A stretch of 64,000 nt of DNA from Haemonchus contortus (Eukaryota > Nematoda > Chromadorea > Rhabditida > Trichostrongylidae), in NCBI GenBank assembly GCA_000469685.2, contig LS997565.1:40114519-40178518 (forward strand), given 5' to 3'. The notes under the pieces are model-generated. The model worked only from the letters and a program-made list of their open reading frames with translations, did not search any database and was not told the DNA's origin. Shown here in pieces: positions 1 to 11,985 of this stretch. Both the position numbers and the translations under genes were made by a program. Numbering within the stretch: position 1 is the stretch's first letter; each line of letters begins with the position of its first letter.

Positions 1-1069
1 AGTTGCAAAAACTGAAAAAAAAATTCGAGGGATGCGATCTTTTCCCAACTCTTCTTTTTCTTTTCCTCGTCGGGTTTGTACCTTCCTTTCCCGAGAATCA
101 CCCACCCAAGGGCTTATCCATATTTAGACAATCAATTCCTGTTGGAAGGATGAAATGAACTCGACCACCCATAAGCTAATTCAAACAATAAGGAATGGCT
201 TTCGGGAAAGTACATGAATGCATGCATTTAATTACATCGAACAAGCCAGTAATTAAACCAATAATCTCATAATCATAGGCTGTCCGCTCACATCTCGCAG
301 GATCGGATGCACCATGGAGGCGGAAAAGCCATTCAGCAGATGCAAATGTTAAGCTGTAAGCATCCTTTGGCTCAGTCGGCCATGCAAATTGTAGGGGCCC
401 CTAACAGCGTCGGCGTATAGGCGGTGAGCAGGAGACTACCTTAGTTCAGAACAAAATTGTTCTTCTTGATGGACTGCTCAAGTTCGGGTAATGGACCCAC
501 TTCAGATACTCAACATTACTTTTCAGTTGCTTTGAGGGAAACCCAATGTCAAACTTGGCTGAGTCAAAATTTTGGGTAGCAAAAACCCTTAATATTGCTC
601 TAGCCCGGCTGGTCCGGAATCATTCATTACTGAGAAGGTGGAAATTTTGGGCAAACTTGCTTATGAATATAAAGGTTAAGGAGATTTCCATCAATACCCT
701 AACTGCAGGCTTTTCAGTGAGAAGACAAAGGTCTCGAAGCGGGACCAAAGCAACATCATTACCTCAACCATATGTACTGGAAACAAAAACGGGGCTTCTT
801 AATGGGTAGCCATAAAGCACATTAGGTTGAGCAGCTGTTTCTTCAACCTCATCGGAGAGTCATTGCTTCCAATGGAATCCTGCTCAATAAATGTGGGACA
901 GAAGACATTCATCCGGGATATAATTGTAGTTCCAATGAAAACATAAAAGAGACTGTAACGGCCCCGAGAAGTCCAGAGAAGAGTTTTGTATGAAAGGGAA
1001 AAAGGAGGGCTTAGAGAAGCATTCGCTAAGCATCATGAAAGAAATACATTCAAAGTGATACAGGGGGTA
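1..1069. other. No confident gene
   Basis: Only short open frames occur here. An exon-like piece (TTTTCAG acceptor near 527, ATG at 546, possible GT donor near 577) has no continuation in a compatible phase, so it is not called. The segment 771-890 is a diverged copy of 1680-1795. Confidence 0.5.
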
Positions 1070-1795
1070 TCGAGGTTTGTACATAAGTGGCGCATCATGA
1101 TCCGCGGTTCGGATCACGTATTGATACTCGAGCCGACCAAGCTTACCCATCCTTGCCGGTTGATTGGTACCAGACAAGCCTGGAAGTATTAAGGCATTGA
1201 CTTGTGACACGTCCAAAACGCCACTATGATTCCGAGGGATTGATTAACGTCATAGATGTCTTTTCGGAATTCATGTTAAGAGTACCAAAAGTGAGTTTTC
1301 TAGGCCCTGAAGGCATGGGAACTTCCGATGGCTGCAGCCACTTCATATCGCAGGAGAAGGAGCGACTTAAATGTCTCTTCACTTATTAATCTACCTGACT
1401 GATAGGCTAATCTTGGTTTGGCATTCTGCTTAAAAATCTCCAGAAACACATTACAACACACTTCTGTCGGCATCGATACATTCTGCCCTTCACTTCACTA
1501 ATATACAACCTCTGAAGTGATTCGTTGAGCCAAACATCGGACAGGATGCAAAGCAAGCTGTTTTATCTTTCCTGGGGAAGGCTCATAATGTAGCTAGCCT
1601 CAATTCTGAGTTTTCCGGAAAGCGAAAGAAGTACTTCTATGTGGTGCGACAGCAATGGAACATTCATTACTTCAGTAATAAGTAATGGAAACAAAAACGA
1701 CGCCGCCTAATGGGTAGCTGTAAAGTACTAAGGTTCAGTTATATCGTCATCCTAATGGTGAGCTTATTGCTTCCCAATGGATATCGACTAAGCAA
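771..1795. repeat. Pair of diverged direct repeats about 0.9 kb apart
   Basis: Positions about 771-890 and 1680-1795 share a long similar stretch beginning with GGAAACAAAAACG and containing TAATGGGTAGC and TTGCTTCCAATGGA. Similarity extends weakly upstream in both copies. This looks like an old tandem duplication or two copies of an unnamed repeat. Nothing coding is shared. Confidence 0.45.
1070..1260 (+). repeat. tRNA-derived SINE fragment (body/tail)
   Basis: The stretch GAGCCGACCAAGC ... TTGATTGGTACCAGAC ... GACTTGTGACACGTCC ... CACTATGATTCCGAGG matches the body of the SINE family seen complete at 13645-13925. The tRNA-like head is degraded or missing. Confidence 0.45.
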
Positions 1796-1974
1796 ATGTT
1801 ATCACAGCCAAACGTTGCACCTGAATGAATGTAATGCTCACATTCTCCCAGACAAAGCACCCAGGAGCGCACTGGGTTTCCCTATCCGCACGGCGGTTCT
1901 CACAGGCATTGCTCAACTAGGTTTCAGAATGAGAGCGCTTAGTCTGACGATGTGGATGTGTTGCACATCGCTTA

Positions 1975-2046
1975 AATCGTTGGTGATGTAATGGCAAGTG
2001 GGGCACTACCACTCGCATGGTTCGGGGATCACTTCCCGGACGGATA
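1975..2046 (+). repeat. tRNA-like SINE head
   Basis: TAATGGCAAGTGG resembles a pol III A box and CATGGTTCGGGGATC a B box, spaced as in the SINE heads elsewhere in the window. It ends at the stop codon of the opposing small secreted-protein gene (2048-2245). Confidence 0.4.
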
Positions 2047-2047
2047 T

Positions 2048-2245
2048 TCAAACGGGGAAATCAAGCCTTTCATCATCCTCATCGATGGGTTGAGTGAAAT
2101 CTGTTGGGAAAGAGTATAAGGATGAAGAAAACCTATCTAAACCAAAAGTTCTAGGAATTTTCCAAGAAACTGGCTGTTTCTGAAAAAAGTCCAATAACGC
2201 AGCATCGATTTCAGGAAGCCAAACTAATATAACTCCAAAAAGCAT
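2048..2245 (-). CDS. Probable small secreted protein, 65 aa
   Basis: No family recognised. The minus-strand frame starts at ATG 2245-2243 and encodes 65 residues: a short hydrophobic start (MLFGVILVWLPEIDA) that reads as a signal peptide with likely cleavage after Ala15, then a mature chain of about 50 residues with aromatic-rich and acidic segments ending LDFPV. There are no cysteines and no obvious dibasic processing sites. A 3' splice-like site (GTGTCTCAG, AG at 2268-2267) lies 21 bases before the ATG, in the position expected of a spliced-leader acceptor. A second TTTTTTCAG inside the frame could mark an intron, but the frame is open throughout, so a single exon is the simpler model. A SINE head abuts the stop codon. 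Function unknown; could be an exported peptide or a chance open frame. Confidence 0.42.
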   Translation of the reverse strand: MLFGVILVWLPEIDAALLDFFQKQPVSWKIPRTFGLDRFSSSLYSFPTDFTQPIDEDDERLDFPV

Positions 2246-2502
2246 CAAAGATTGAAGGATACCGTACTGAGACACCCAAAATGTTTACTCAGGAAACATT
2301 CGAAGAAACAGCGTGGTGAAAAAATTCAATCCTTCATTTTACCAAGAAAGGTACCCTATTTGATGTTGGTGAACTATTCGCTTTGTTTAATAACTAACAT
2401 GGCGTATAGGCGAGTTTAGTCTTTAAATTCCGTCACAATATGACCACACAATGCGATAACACCAACTCAATTATACCGTAATTGCCACCATTATCACGTG
2501 CC

Positions 2503-2859
2503 GTAAAGGCTCAGTTCACGATGATTTCGAGGTACCCGTTTATTTCGAAAAGCGGAATTCAGATTAGAAATACTTCATCAGTAGCGCAGGAAGCGAGAGA
2601 ATTCGCCCATGGGTCATAACAAGTCCTATGGGTCATAACAAGTTGTTTGAAATTCCTACATGGTTTCCCTTGTGATCGGTGCAGCCTCTACAATGTCGGT
2701 GAAACTCGTCCGAGGATACGCAGAGGCCAATCTTTTGAGCCTTTATAACTCCCTAGCTAGGCCGTTTTCCGACCTAATAGTGCCAGATATGGTATACGCG
2801 GAGCCTCAAATTCATTCCATTTTATCGTGAACCATTTTTATCGTGAACTGTGCCTTTAA
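2503..2859 (+). mobile_element. TTAA-flanked non-autonomous element, internally deleted (family A)
   Basis: Left end TAAAGGCTCAGTTCACGA and right end TATCGTGAACTGTGCCTTTAA form terminal inverted repeats. The interior shares CGAAAAGCGGAA, AAGCGAGAGAATTCGCC and GGTGCAGCCTCTACAATG with the 486-520 bp copies at 11351, 16063 and 34023, but about 150 bp is missing. The TTAA at the right end suggests a piggyBac-type target; this is inference. Confidence 0.75.
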
Positions 2860-4319
2860 ACTCGGGTAATTAGAACGGAAAATAGTGATCACTATTGAAT
2901 ACAAAGCAACAAAGCATCAAATTTATTTATAAATCGACGATAGGACGAGTGTCAGGCGTGGGCGCTTAGATACGGAGCTCAGAGCATGGTGATTCTCCAG
3001 CATGTCAAAGAAAAGCACAGATGGTCGGTCATTTTCGAAGTTCTTCCGACTCCATATAGCTCACTTTGTGGCAAAGAAAATTACAGCTGTTCCATGATGA
3101 AAGTGATGATGGCTATATACGTGCTTTTTTCACCGTCTTATCCAAATCTTGAATCACGCGAATCGCCGCCATATTCTCGGCCACCACATGCTTGTTGGAA
3201 TCAAAACCATATTTCCACTCCGCGTCTTCGTTCCCAATCTAAAAACACGGTTGAGGGTGACTTTGTAACGTCGCTCTAGTAGCGTCAATTCATCATTGAC
3301 ACGTACGCTATTTTCAGGAGGATATATAGCGCTGAATTGTGCCCACCACGCCCGCTGTAGTAGCATCTCGTGTTGCGTTTCTAGCATCGTCGTCCTCCTG
3401 TCATTACATAAAGGTGCCGACAGTTCAGAAGGAAATGTCAATCGGATGGGGTCGATTATCAACCTTGCAAGGTTCGAATGGGAATAGTAAGCCCCTGTTT
3501 CCTCCCCTGAAAGATTATTGAGTAATATTATTGAAGTATGTAGGTCTCCTCTCTGAGAATTCTTTCGATTTCACTTGAGGCAGTACCATGCCTATCCGCT
3601 GCCAAGACTGCTAGGTGACTTTGTAATCACCTTGGCGGGTGGTGACTTAGTATCAATATATACCAAGGATTTTTTTCAACTGGTCCTCACTAATTATAAG
3701 CTGTATGCACCTTTCGAGCCCATTGCTTACGCCTATTTGGATCCAATGTGGGATATTCCAAGTCAAATGCAGCCATGACTGATTCAAGAATAAGTTGGCG
3801 TATAATCTGACTCTAGAAGGATACTGGTAAAGAAAATCAAAGCGGGGACTGTTTAAATAAACGAAGTAACGAAAAGCAAGGGATTCCGTGGATGGAAACG
3901 ACTCAACACACCTCGATGCACAAATGCTTGTCGTTGGAGCCTTAATGATCCCACAAAATGGGTGAGCCTTCGGTTCTTTCGGTCATATGAGCAGAATAAA
4001 AGCTAAAGCATAATGCGTTCAGCTATCATTGAAGGAAAGAAGCACTGCAGAGGAAAAGCATGCAGAAATGCAAAGTACTTCGCCCACATAATGGTATTTC
4101 ATCTACTGAGCTGTCTACTTTCGGGCTAAGGTCTGGAGCACCCTACTTATTAAAGTTCCCGGCCAACTTTCCATTTAGATGACAAAGTGTAACAGTTTTT
4201 TCTCCTTTGAAGTAATTCCTCCGTCCGTCCTCATCCCTCTAAATCCTGCTGACTTTTAGACGGGTACGAAGAGATCCAGACGCCAACCTACGATCCGTGG
4301 ATTGTGTTTGAGTGATGGA
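2860..4319. other. No supported gene
   Basis: Short open frames on both strands around 3154-3490 overlap one another with no splice context or recognisable motif. No repeat family is recognised here. Confidence 0.45.
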
Positions 4320-4600
4320 GGCTGAAGAACTCAGCTTTGACCAATACACTTTTGGAATGCGCTGTGGCTTCAACTTCCATTCGGAATAGTAGTGGCGTAT
4401 GGAACCTGTACAATACATGTGCAAATCAGCACTTTCATCCTCCGGTATGACTCTGATACAGTCAACCAAACCCGAAGAAATGGAAAGCTTGGCTGACCGC
4501 CAGAAACCAATCCGGACATGAACTCTGGTACATGTGTTGGTGACAGTGCGCCACTCGCCACTACATGATCTCCTGGACTAACCATGAATCGTACACTTCC
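4320..4600 (-). repeat. tRNA-derived SINE, minus orientation
   Basis: Read on the minus strand, a degraded tRNA-like head near 4540-4600 is followed by the family body (GGAGGATGAAAGTGCTGATT, then CTATTCCGAATGGAAG) found in the full copy at 13645-13925. The open frame of 98 residues across it is a repeat artefact. Confidence 0.6.
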
Positions 4601-4862
4601 TACAGTTCCCCAACAGCTCGCGGACGGCTGAGCTAACGAATATCGAGCAATCTTTGAGTGACCCATTAGAACATAGAATGATTATTCATTCAGCTATCTG
4701 CCCGATTTTGTGGGTAAGGAAATTTTATGGAGAATGATTATTAATGCCTGCTCTGAAGTCATTGTCTCGGTACATGTAGCATTAGAGACTTGACATCATT
4801 CCTAACAGCACCATAGCTTATGTGAGTTTTTTGAGGTAAGTCAGCTCAGCTGTCTTGCTGCA

Positions 4863-5068
4863 GACCGCAATTAATGCAGACGCTTGCTCGAAAAGCTTCG
4901 CCAGTGATGCTGGTGAAGACGCTGAGAGTACAGATCAGTACAGGGAAATGAACTTGGTATGGAGGCACCTTATTCACCACAATTTGGCTTATATTAGGCA
5001 GAGAAACGACTGGGTTCCGACAAACTCAATTGTTATCGAATTTACAGAGATAGTCGCTCTGACTACGT
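4863..5068 (+). CDS. Candidate internal exon, function unknown
   Basis: A TTGCTGCAG acceptor at 4854-4862 and a GAC|GTAAGC donor at 5068/5069 bound an open frame of 68 codons. It is acidic in its first third, then carries a tryptophan/histidine-rich piece (VWRHLIHHNLAYI). Just upstream is another strong donor (GAG|GTAAGT near 4832), but the two signals are only 28 bases apart, too close for a usual intron. No neighbouring exon could be joined. It may be a true internal exon or chance. Confidence 0.25.
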
Positions 5069-5189
5069 CGGTCGACGTAAGCGGAATGGATGAAAAATGA
5101 AATGGAGACAAGCCCTCGACCTTGGATTACATACGGAATTCCATCTCGTAAAAGCTAACACCAAGTGAATTTCTGCCACTAACTGACCA

Positions 5190-5360
5190 CTAGGGCGGCT
5201 GGTGGTCTAGTGGCAAGTTAGGCACTATCACAGCTATGATCCGGAGATCAAATATCACCACGATGTTTGCTCAGGTCGGGCAAACCTCCTTTTCTCGGCC
5301 ATATGGTACCAGAGTTGCCTAAGGAGCAAATATCCTGAGCTGCATGGGAACTGGCCACCA
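5190..5360 (+). repeat. tRNA-derived SINE head and proximal body
   Basis: GGTGGTCTAGTGGCAAG is an A-box-like sequence and GATCCGGAGATC a degraded B box; GGTCGGGCAAACCTCC follows as in the family body. The distal part is lost. Confidence 0.55.
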
Positions 5361-7699
5361 AAAGTCATCGTAAAGCAATCCTTATACGCATTCAAACCGA
5401 CGGGCCCAAAAGGTCGCTAGAGATGCCTCCAGATCCATGGATCCAGGTCTCAGGTACGCATTGCTGAGCGCTCAGTAACCTAAGGCCTTCCCTCTTTCTC
5501 TCAAACTTCAGCGGTACGCTTCGGAAGGTCCACGAAGAGCTATGAGAGAACGAAAGAAGGAGCTGAAAATGGGATAACAAACACAAGTCATACGACAGAC
5601 CAAACATGAAGCACCTTCTAAATGACGTGGTGGATGTCGATGGATTGGTGAACCACCACCTTAATCTGTCGGCTGAGAAGATCTAAGAGGATCATTAATT
5701 CTGTGAAATCTTAGCAACAGAGAAAAGGGCAACAGCTTATCGGAATTAGAAGCCAATAATAGACTGTTGATGCGAGAAATGATGAATTCTGGTGAAGTCG
5801 GAAAAGAAGTATGCCGATGATGTGGAAAATGTTCTTGTAATGCTGTTCTTAGGATTATGTACTCTGCTGTATGAAGGCGATCGGATTATCAGCTTAGGCC
5901 GTTTCGAACGCCTTCGGAGGTTGAGGAGATGATAATAAAGTCTAATCATCCTCACAGCTCTTTTTTAGCAAAGGAAGGGGCAGATATTCTGATTCTTGAT
6001 AGTTTTTAATTTCGAACATGCTCCCTTCCCAAATTTTGCTCGCCTTAACTTGACACAGTCCTTGCAATAAGATGCCCTTCTAAGAAAATAGGTTCCTTCC
6101 AATCTCGGGAAACAGCCATTCTGACATTGACCACTCCTGTGTCTGGAATACGCCCCGCAACTGACTTCCATTCATGACTGTATTTCTGAATGGAAGTCTG
6201 TCCTACACAAGAGCAAGGCCAGCCAATGTTCAAGCCAGTGCTTCTGTCTTCTCCGACTAAATTAGTTCTGATCAGTGGATCTCGAATGGATCGAAGGCTT
6301 GACTGGCCTAGGCGGGAATAGATCCGACAGTCATTCCCCGACCACTCGTTAGTTATGTGTGTCCCTTGCCACTACACTACTGCTGAGGGCTAAAATGGAA
6401 ATATAAAAGCGGATTTCAGAAAGAAGTCGTAGAGACGAGATGGTTTTTGATTGCTAGTTGAATCACTTCCAAAGAGTTCGATTTACACGTTCGGCTGAAA
6501 GCCCACGGAAACACGAGTGAACAGCAAATTACATATAAAAGAAAGAAAAAAGGCAGAGTTTTTTAGAGCTCCCAAACGAACGCGAAAAATGTCAGACGAT
6601 GCCAGAGAAAACGACAACAACCTTCGAAATGATGTTGAATTTACTGAAGTGAATTGCTATTTCATTTCATCCTATTTTAAAGCTGACAATGTGATTTGAA
6701 TGGCCTGATACAGACATAATTGGTGGTCTAGACGCATTCAAGGACAATAGCTTCATTGTAATTACTTCCGAGCTAATTTTGCATGAGCACATAATCTTTG
6801 ATACCTAAATATTAATGAAAATCATAAACGAGCAGCAGATAGCGGACAGAAATCAGCAATAAAATGAAGAAATTCCCTTCAAGACAATAAGCAGCTGCTG
6901 CACCATTCAGTTGTCTGAGTGGGTTGGCTTCTGATGTTTCAGTGTTGATATTCAAGCAAATGCAAAGAAGGGAACCAAAACTGCTTTCATCATCTATTTC
7001 CCGTGGTAACGATGCAAATTTATGTAAACTAGCCGCCCGAACAAGACCAAAAATCGGCCAACTACCTAGTTGGGCTCATAACACTCCGAGTACAAAATCA
7101 TATGAACCTTTCGGAAGGGATCAAAGCAGAGGCTCAATAAGCATAAGCTGCTCAACTATCCAGACGGAATACAGAGGCTTTTGCATTTTTTTTCTGCATA
7201 CCAGAGGAAATAAAAGTATTCTGACACCCTTTCGGATTGGCCACACCCTTAAAAAGCTTTATCAGGACCTGCTTGGGAAGATTGGAAGTTTTCGATGACC
7301 TTTACTCCGTTGGTTTCCGAATGCGGCCACGTCATTGCTCATAGATAGCTATTTTGTCAAGAAACATTGAGAAAGGAGAGAGTTAATGGGAAAACGCTTC
7401 GTAGACGTGTTCGGCTCAAAAACTCTGAGAACGCTACAGGACCCAATAATTGCCATTTTGAACCTAACTATTAATCTCTGTGAAGTTGATATTACAGCTT
7501 TTGCAAGTGTTAGTTTCAGGAAAACAGCATCATGCAAAAATTGTGGGGAAAAGGCTCAGCTAGATTCTCATGGGAGGCAGGATGATGTTGGATGAGCCTT
7601 GCTGATCACAGTGCTGCCGATGTCGATGTATATATAAATGGAGCAGTGCGGCGACGGAGGGGAGGAGGTGGACAGGAAGAACATCCATCTCACGTTGCC
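5361..7699. other. No supported gene; one SINE head inside
   Basis: Apart from the minus-strand SINE head at about 6260-6395, I see no repeat or gene I can name. An exon-like frame after TTTCAG at about 6940, with a weak GTAACG donor at about 7004, could not be linked to any other exon. Confidence 0.4.
6260..6395 (-). repeat. tRNA-derived SINE head, minus orientation
   Basis: Read in reverse, AGTGTAGTGGCAAGGG (A-box region) is followed by a degraded B-box region and by CCGCCTAGGCCAGTCAAGC, the usual start of the family body. Confidence 0.55.
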
Positions 7700-8130
7700 A
7701 GCAAAACACGAACGGCCCTCCAGCGCGAATGTCTATGGAGTGTTATTCCCTTTTCCATCCACCTGATCTGACACTGCACCTGGTCGTGAACGAGTATGGT
7801 CTTTGGTATTCCGCACAGTCTTAAACTTGAGATCCTCTGCTTGCTCTGGTGTGCAGGATCGTAGTCTAGTATTGGTTTCGAAAGAACAATCACTAAAAGA
7901 TGAAAAAGCATAGAGGCTGTGCCACCCGGGATCTCTTGAAACCTTGCATCCATTTTAATTTAGGTTTGTGATCCACTTGGGGAACACTGGAATGCCCATG
8001 TGCTCTATATGATTGCTTGGTTGGACCACTCTATTTTTAGGCCGATGTTTTTCATCATTGCAGACAGGTCTCGCATCAGCTCACTAATTGAAAAAAGCTG
8101 AAAGCCTATCGTGGTTGAACTCATGAAAAT
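7700..8130 (-). pseudogene. Possible non-LTR retrotransposon reverse-transcriptase relic
   Basis: On the minus strand around 8160-8000 a frame reads IIAQADIFMSS, resembling a damaged (F)ADDI-type catalytic motif, then ISELMRDLSAMMKNIGLKIEW, which resembles the helix following the catalytic motif in non-LTR reverse transcriptases, where the pattern L...L....IGL.IN is common. A stop follows, and the frame from 7953 down to 7690 stays open but is not clearly retroviral-like. No endonuclease region is visible upstream. Identification is by motif memory only. Confidence 0.3.
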
Positions 8131-10399
8131 GTCAGCTTGAGCTATGATGATGTACGATGAAAAAAAGGACAAGTAAATAGTAGAAGCAGGTTGCAGCTGT
8201 TTTTAGCTGAGGGCCATTTAACCATGTACGGCAGCTCCTATCAGTATGTTTTGGGATCACAGGAAAGAGGTATAATCAGAGGAATAGTCAAGATTTCGCT
8301 CATTCCGATTCTGAAGGGCGTCAAGAAAATTCGAAAATAATGTTCAGAATGATATCGCTAAGGAACTAGTTAGTATATTAATAGGAGAATTATTGCAGAA
8401 TGGGCTTCAACTGGATTTATCCAAACAAAAATTGTTTCCGTAGTGTACTCCACAGTTCCCCATCGTTATGGAAAAGTCTGAATGATGCAAAAATCGTCAG
8501 CGGCATGAGTTTCAAACAAATCAATTTTACCCCTACAACTTATTACCTTCCTCATTGATAGGGGTAATAGGGTCATTGAGAAGGGACATGCCGAGAATTT
8601 CGCTATACCATAGATGTTTTATTGAATGCTTCAAACGTTTTCACGGATTTGCTATGTAGGAACTACGTTTTGAAGAAAAGAGATAAGAATTTTGGAAATT
8701 AGTTTCGATTTTTCAGCCAAGTGTGATTTAATGAAGTCTTCGGATGTATCATCAGTGTGGAGTAAGTAGCGCTTCTTCACAATATGCTCATGAAGACAAT
8801 CTTGACACTGAGAGAATTTGGACCAGTGTACAGTTCAGTTCTCGGCTCCCTACGAACGCCTGAATGAGTTTTGAGGCGGTGGAATAACTTAGGAACAAGG
8901 CACAGCGAAGCTCAGATCTCACTGCTCATCGAGACATGCTTCAGATTCATCTTGTAAGTTCGTTAATACTAGCTAGGATGGTGCACGAGGATGCTCAAAG
9001 AGAATAACCAGTCACTCAGATTGTCGCCCTTATCAAAGAGCCTTATCGAATCTCTATGGTATTCATCTGGCCCTTGCGCCACAGTATCCCTGTCGGTTGT
9101 AGTACCCTGTGTAGCTATTGTAGAACTCCGAAATTCTGGGAGTGACCTTTACAGTTACTTGAATACAGTGCCTTTTAATCGATTTTTTCTCTGCTCGATC
9201 GTGAAAATAGAAGAACGACTAGGATAGAATCGAAAAAACATGAATGAGAGCAGAAATTATGCAAGGTTGGAATACAGCCGACGACAGGTTTCGGTAGAGC
9301 TGCCGCTGCAGTAATTCTTAATAAGAAAAATTTGGTATAACAACATGAAACAAGATGGCGATCTCTGTCAGAGCAGCTATTATGAAATGCTTTCAATCAG
9401 CCGCTAGGTTGGTTAGAAGCTATCGTTGGACGACTTGTGCTGGCTGGCGAAGGACGTCAACAAACCACCGAAAACGAATGAAATAGCGGAATCTCATTGA
9501 AAAATGAGGAAAACATGCTTGCAATTTGAAATGGAATCAATGATGTTAACGGCTCAAAGCCCCACAGAGAAAACCACAGAGGAACTATATAGCATTGCCA
9601 CAGCTCTTCTGAGAGCATTCAGGTTTTGGAAAAGATGATTGAACTGCAGTAGCACAGCTTTTGAAAAGATCGAAGCCCATCAACCTACTGTGGAGTACAT
9701 GAAATATGTGACCTGACTGCCATTATTTACGATGAATTCCAATTGGTTCAATTTGAATTCATTGCAAATAATGGCACAATGGGGACTACATATTTCATGT
9801 AGTCATTAGCTCTCCAATTTCCAATTCATAAAAGCCTTGAATGAGGCCGGGCGAAGATTGAATTCCCTCGGAAGAAAAACACAATTGTGGTTAAAGAGTC
9901 CGGTATTGGAGTTCTTCTATTGAACATACCCACCTCTGTGCTTTCCCTTGAGCTGGTCTGCTAGGACCTTCAGAAGCTCATGTAGCGTTTCCCATCTTCA
10001 CTTGTGCACAGGTTGATTGGCCACCCCAGAAAAAACTTTCAACTAAATTGATCTTAATGGGATGCAAAAAAACAGGCAAGAGGACACTGCGGCTTTTCTT
10101 ACTGATGATTCCACTTTTCGAACATTTCCAGCATTTTCAGTAAGTGAAATATCGCTCTTAATGCTGAACAACCCTCCTACGGGCTGCGCCACGTATTTGG
10201 TTCCATTCCAAACCGAAGTGGCTTTCGATTTTATACAAACTCCTCACAAATATTTGCATATATGTATGACTGCCATGAGGTCGGAAAGCATCTGACAAAA
10301 TACATTTCAGTTCAATATGGATCCATGAATTCAGAGGATATGTCTTCAAACGACGGGCAACTGTCAAAAAACAATGTATAAAAGGATGAAGCCTCGGCC
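8131..10399. other. No supported gene; one small hairpin repeat
   Basis: No coding or repeat assignment except the hairpin at 9696-9801. The plus-strand frame at 8991-9227 starts with ATG but has no splice context or domain. Confidence 0.4.
9696..9801. repeat. 106-bp inverted repeat (MITE-like)
   Basis: TACATGAAATATGT at 9696-9709 is repeated in reverse at 9788-9801. The inner parts also pair (GCCATTATTT with AAATAATGGC, and GATGAATTCCAAT with ATTTGAATTCATT). The whole block could fold into one long hairpin. Confidence 0.75.
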
Positions 10400-10600
10400 A
10401 CGTAATCAATCCCATCTGAGGGATGTGCCCACGCATTCGACTTCCACTCAGAATAGACTGAGTGTTTGTGTTGCCTATACAATGAATTGTGGTGGTCAGT
10501 CGATATGCAAGTCAGCGCTTTTACTCTCCTAGACGAGTCTGTTACCAATTAACCGACACAGGTTGGATGGAAGGCTTGGTTGGCCTTTTCTTAAAAACCA
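10400..10600 (-). repeat. tRNA-derived SINE body, minus orientation
   Basis: The reversed family tail (TCCCATCTGAGGGATG, CATTCGACTTCCA) is followed by GGTGGTCAGTCGATATGCAA, CCTAGACGAGTCTG and GGATGGAAGGCTTGGTTGG, as in the copies at 19840 and 20360. The tRNA head is missing. Confidence 0.65.
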
Positions 10601-11350
10601 AACTATACAAAAGCTTTGTAAAAGGGTTAGCATACAGCTGTCTGAGAGGATGAGCAGGAGTGGATCGTTTCTCCACTTATGCTCACCTTCTTGAAAGCTG
10701 TATGATGGACGCTCCATTCGAGTATCTGCCCTTTGATTATCTATTTCCATATCGACAGCATCCAAAAACTGTATTTAGTTGGGACAACCTTTCTTTAAAC
10801 CTTCTAGGCGGGAACAATCTTTCCTGCAGCTAGGATGGGAAGACAGAATGAGACTCATACCATTGTTGTTCTGATAAGTGCAATTTTCTTGATGATGGCT
10901 TCCGGCCCAAATAATTGAAATTGCCTTCTCTCTTCCAGCAAGACCACAGTAATCGAAGTATAATCGTATTTGTTCCTGTTCGCGACATGCCCTTCCCGCA
11001 GATCATTTTTTGTAGCGAAAGGTTTCTTTCAAGAAACTGGGACATTAGTTGAAGTACAATACTGTAGCTGACGTTTCTAGAGCGAAATCACCATGTTTTT
11101 ATGAGTAGGTTATGAGAATTCTAGCTTTGTTGCTTCAGGGAATAAACGAACTCCTTGCTCTAATCCCTTCCAATGGTTGTTGATGCCTCCTCTCCAATAA
11201 GGAAATGAATTGAAATTCGTTTACGAATAAGCCCAGTTCAGGATTGGTGTAGCAGCAAGTGTCCAGTCCCGACTAATACTCGCTGAGTTCTTCAAGCTTT
11301 CCGACTCTCGGTCATCTTATTGGTATGACCCTCGGCTGGCAAGTATTGTC

Positions 11351-11863
11351 TTAAAGGCATAGTCCCCGATAAAAATGGTTTCTGAGATCTCCCCATAGAA
11401 TGAATTTAAGGCCCCCTTGTACACCATAGCTGGCGCTTACAGATCGGAAAACGGCTTAGGTAGTTCGTTATAGAGGATTGTCCCGTGTGTATGCGCGGAC
11501 GAGTTTACCTGCATTAGACGAGTTGAGACTGCACTAATCGCAGGGAAGCCAATGTAGGGAGATCAAACAACTTGACATGACCCATAGTGACAGTGGAAGC
11601 TAGTTCTGTACGGTTCTGGCTTGATGTAGTCAGCTGTTTGCACGACTGCAGCAACAAAAATCTCGTCCAAATACCTCTTCCATGTTATTTTCGTCATGGT
11701 ATCTCGTCCAATCTCTATTCATCCTTTTTTTTAAGGAGCCAGAATTCTCCTGGGAAAGGCGAATTCTTCCGCTTTCTTCACTACCGATGAACTACTTCAA
11801 ACTATACTTCCGCTTTCTGAATAAAAATGGGTACCTCAAAATTATCGTGAACTGTGCCTTTAA
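11351..11863 (-). mobile_element. TTAA-flanked non-autonomous element, full length 513 bp (family A)
   Basis: The block runs from TTAAAGGCATAGTCCCCGAT to ATTATCGTGAACTGTGCCTTTAA and is the reverse of the copy at 16063-16548 along its whole length. Shared internal marks include GGACGAGTTT, ACAACTTGACATGACCCATAG, ATCTCGTCCAA and CGCTTTCTTCACTACCGATGAA. Open frames of 60-97 residues inside are not conserved between copies, so it appears non-coding. Confidence 0.8.
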
Positions 11864-11869
11864 TATCGG

Positions 11870-11985
11870 TTGTGCACTGCATACTATCGTGTATATAGGC
11901 AGCACTCACATTCGAACTGCCACTACGATTTTGAATTCAGATTTAATGCAGGGAGCACACCAGAAACGGAATTGATTGACGCTGA
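11870..11985 (+). repeat. SINE tail fragment
   Basis: The stretch CACTACGATTTTGAATTCAGATTTAATGC followed by GGGAGCACACCAGAAACGG and ATTGATTGAC matches the 3' part of the tRNA-derived SINE family. It begins just after the family A element, so one may have inserted beside the other. Confidence 0.45.
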
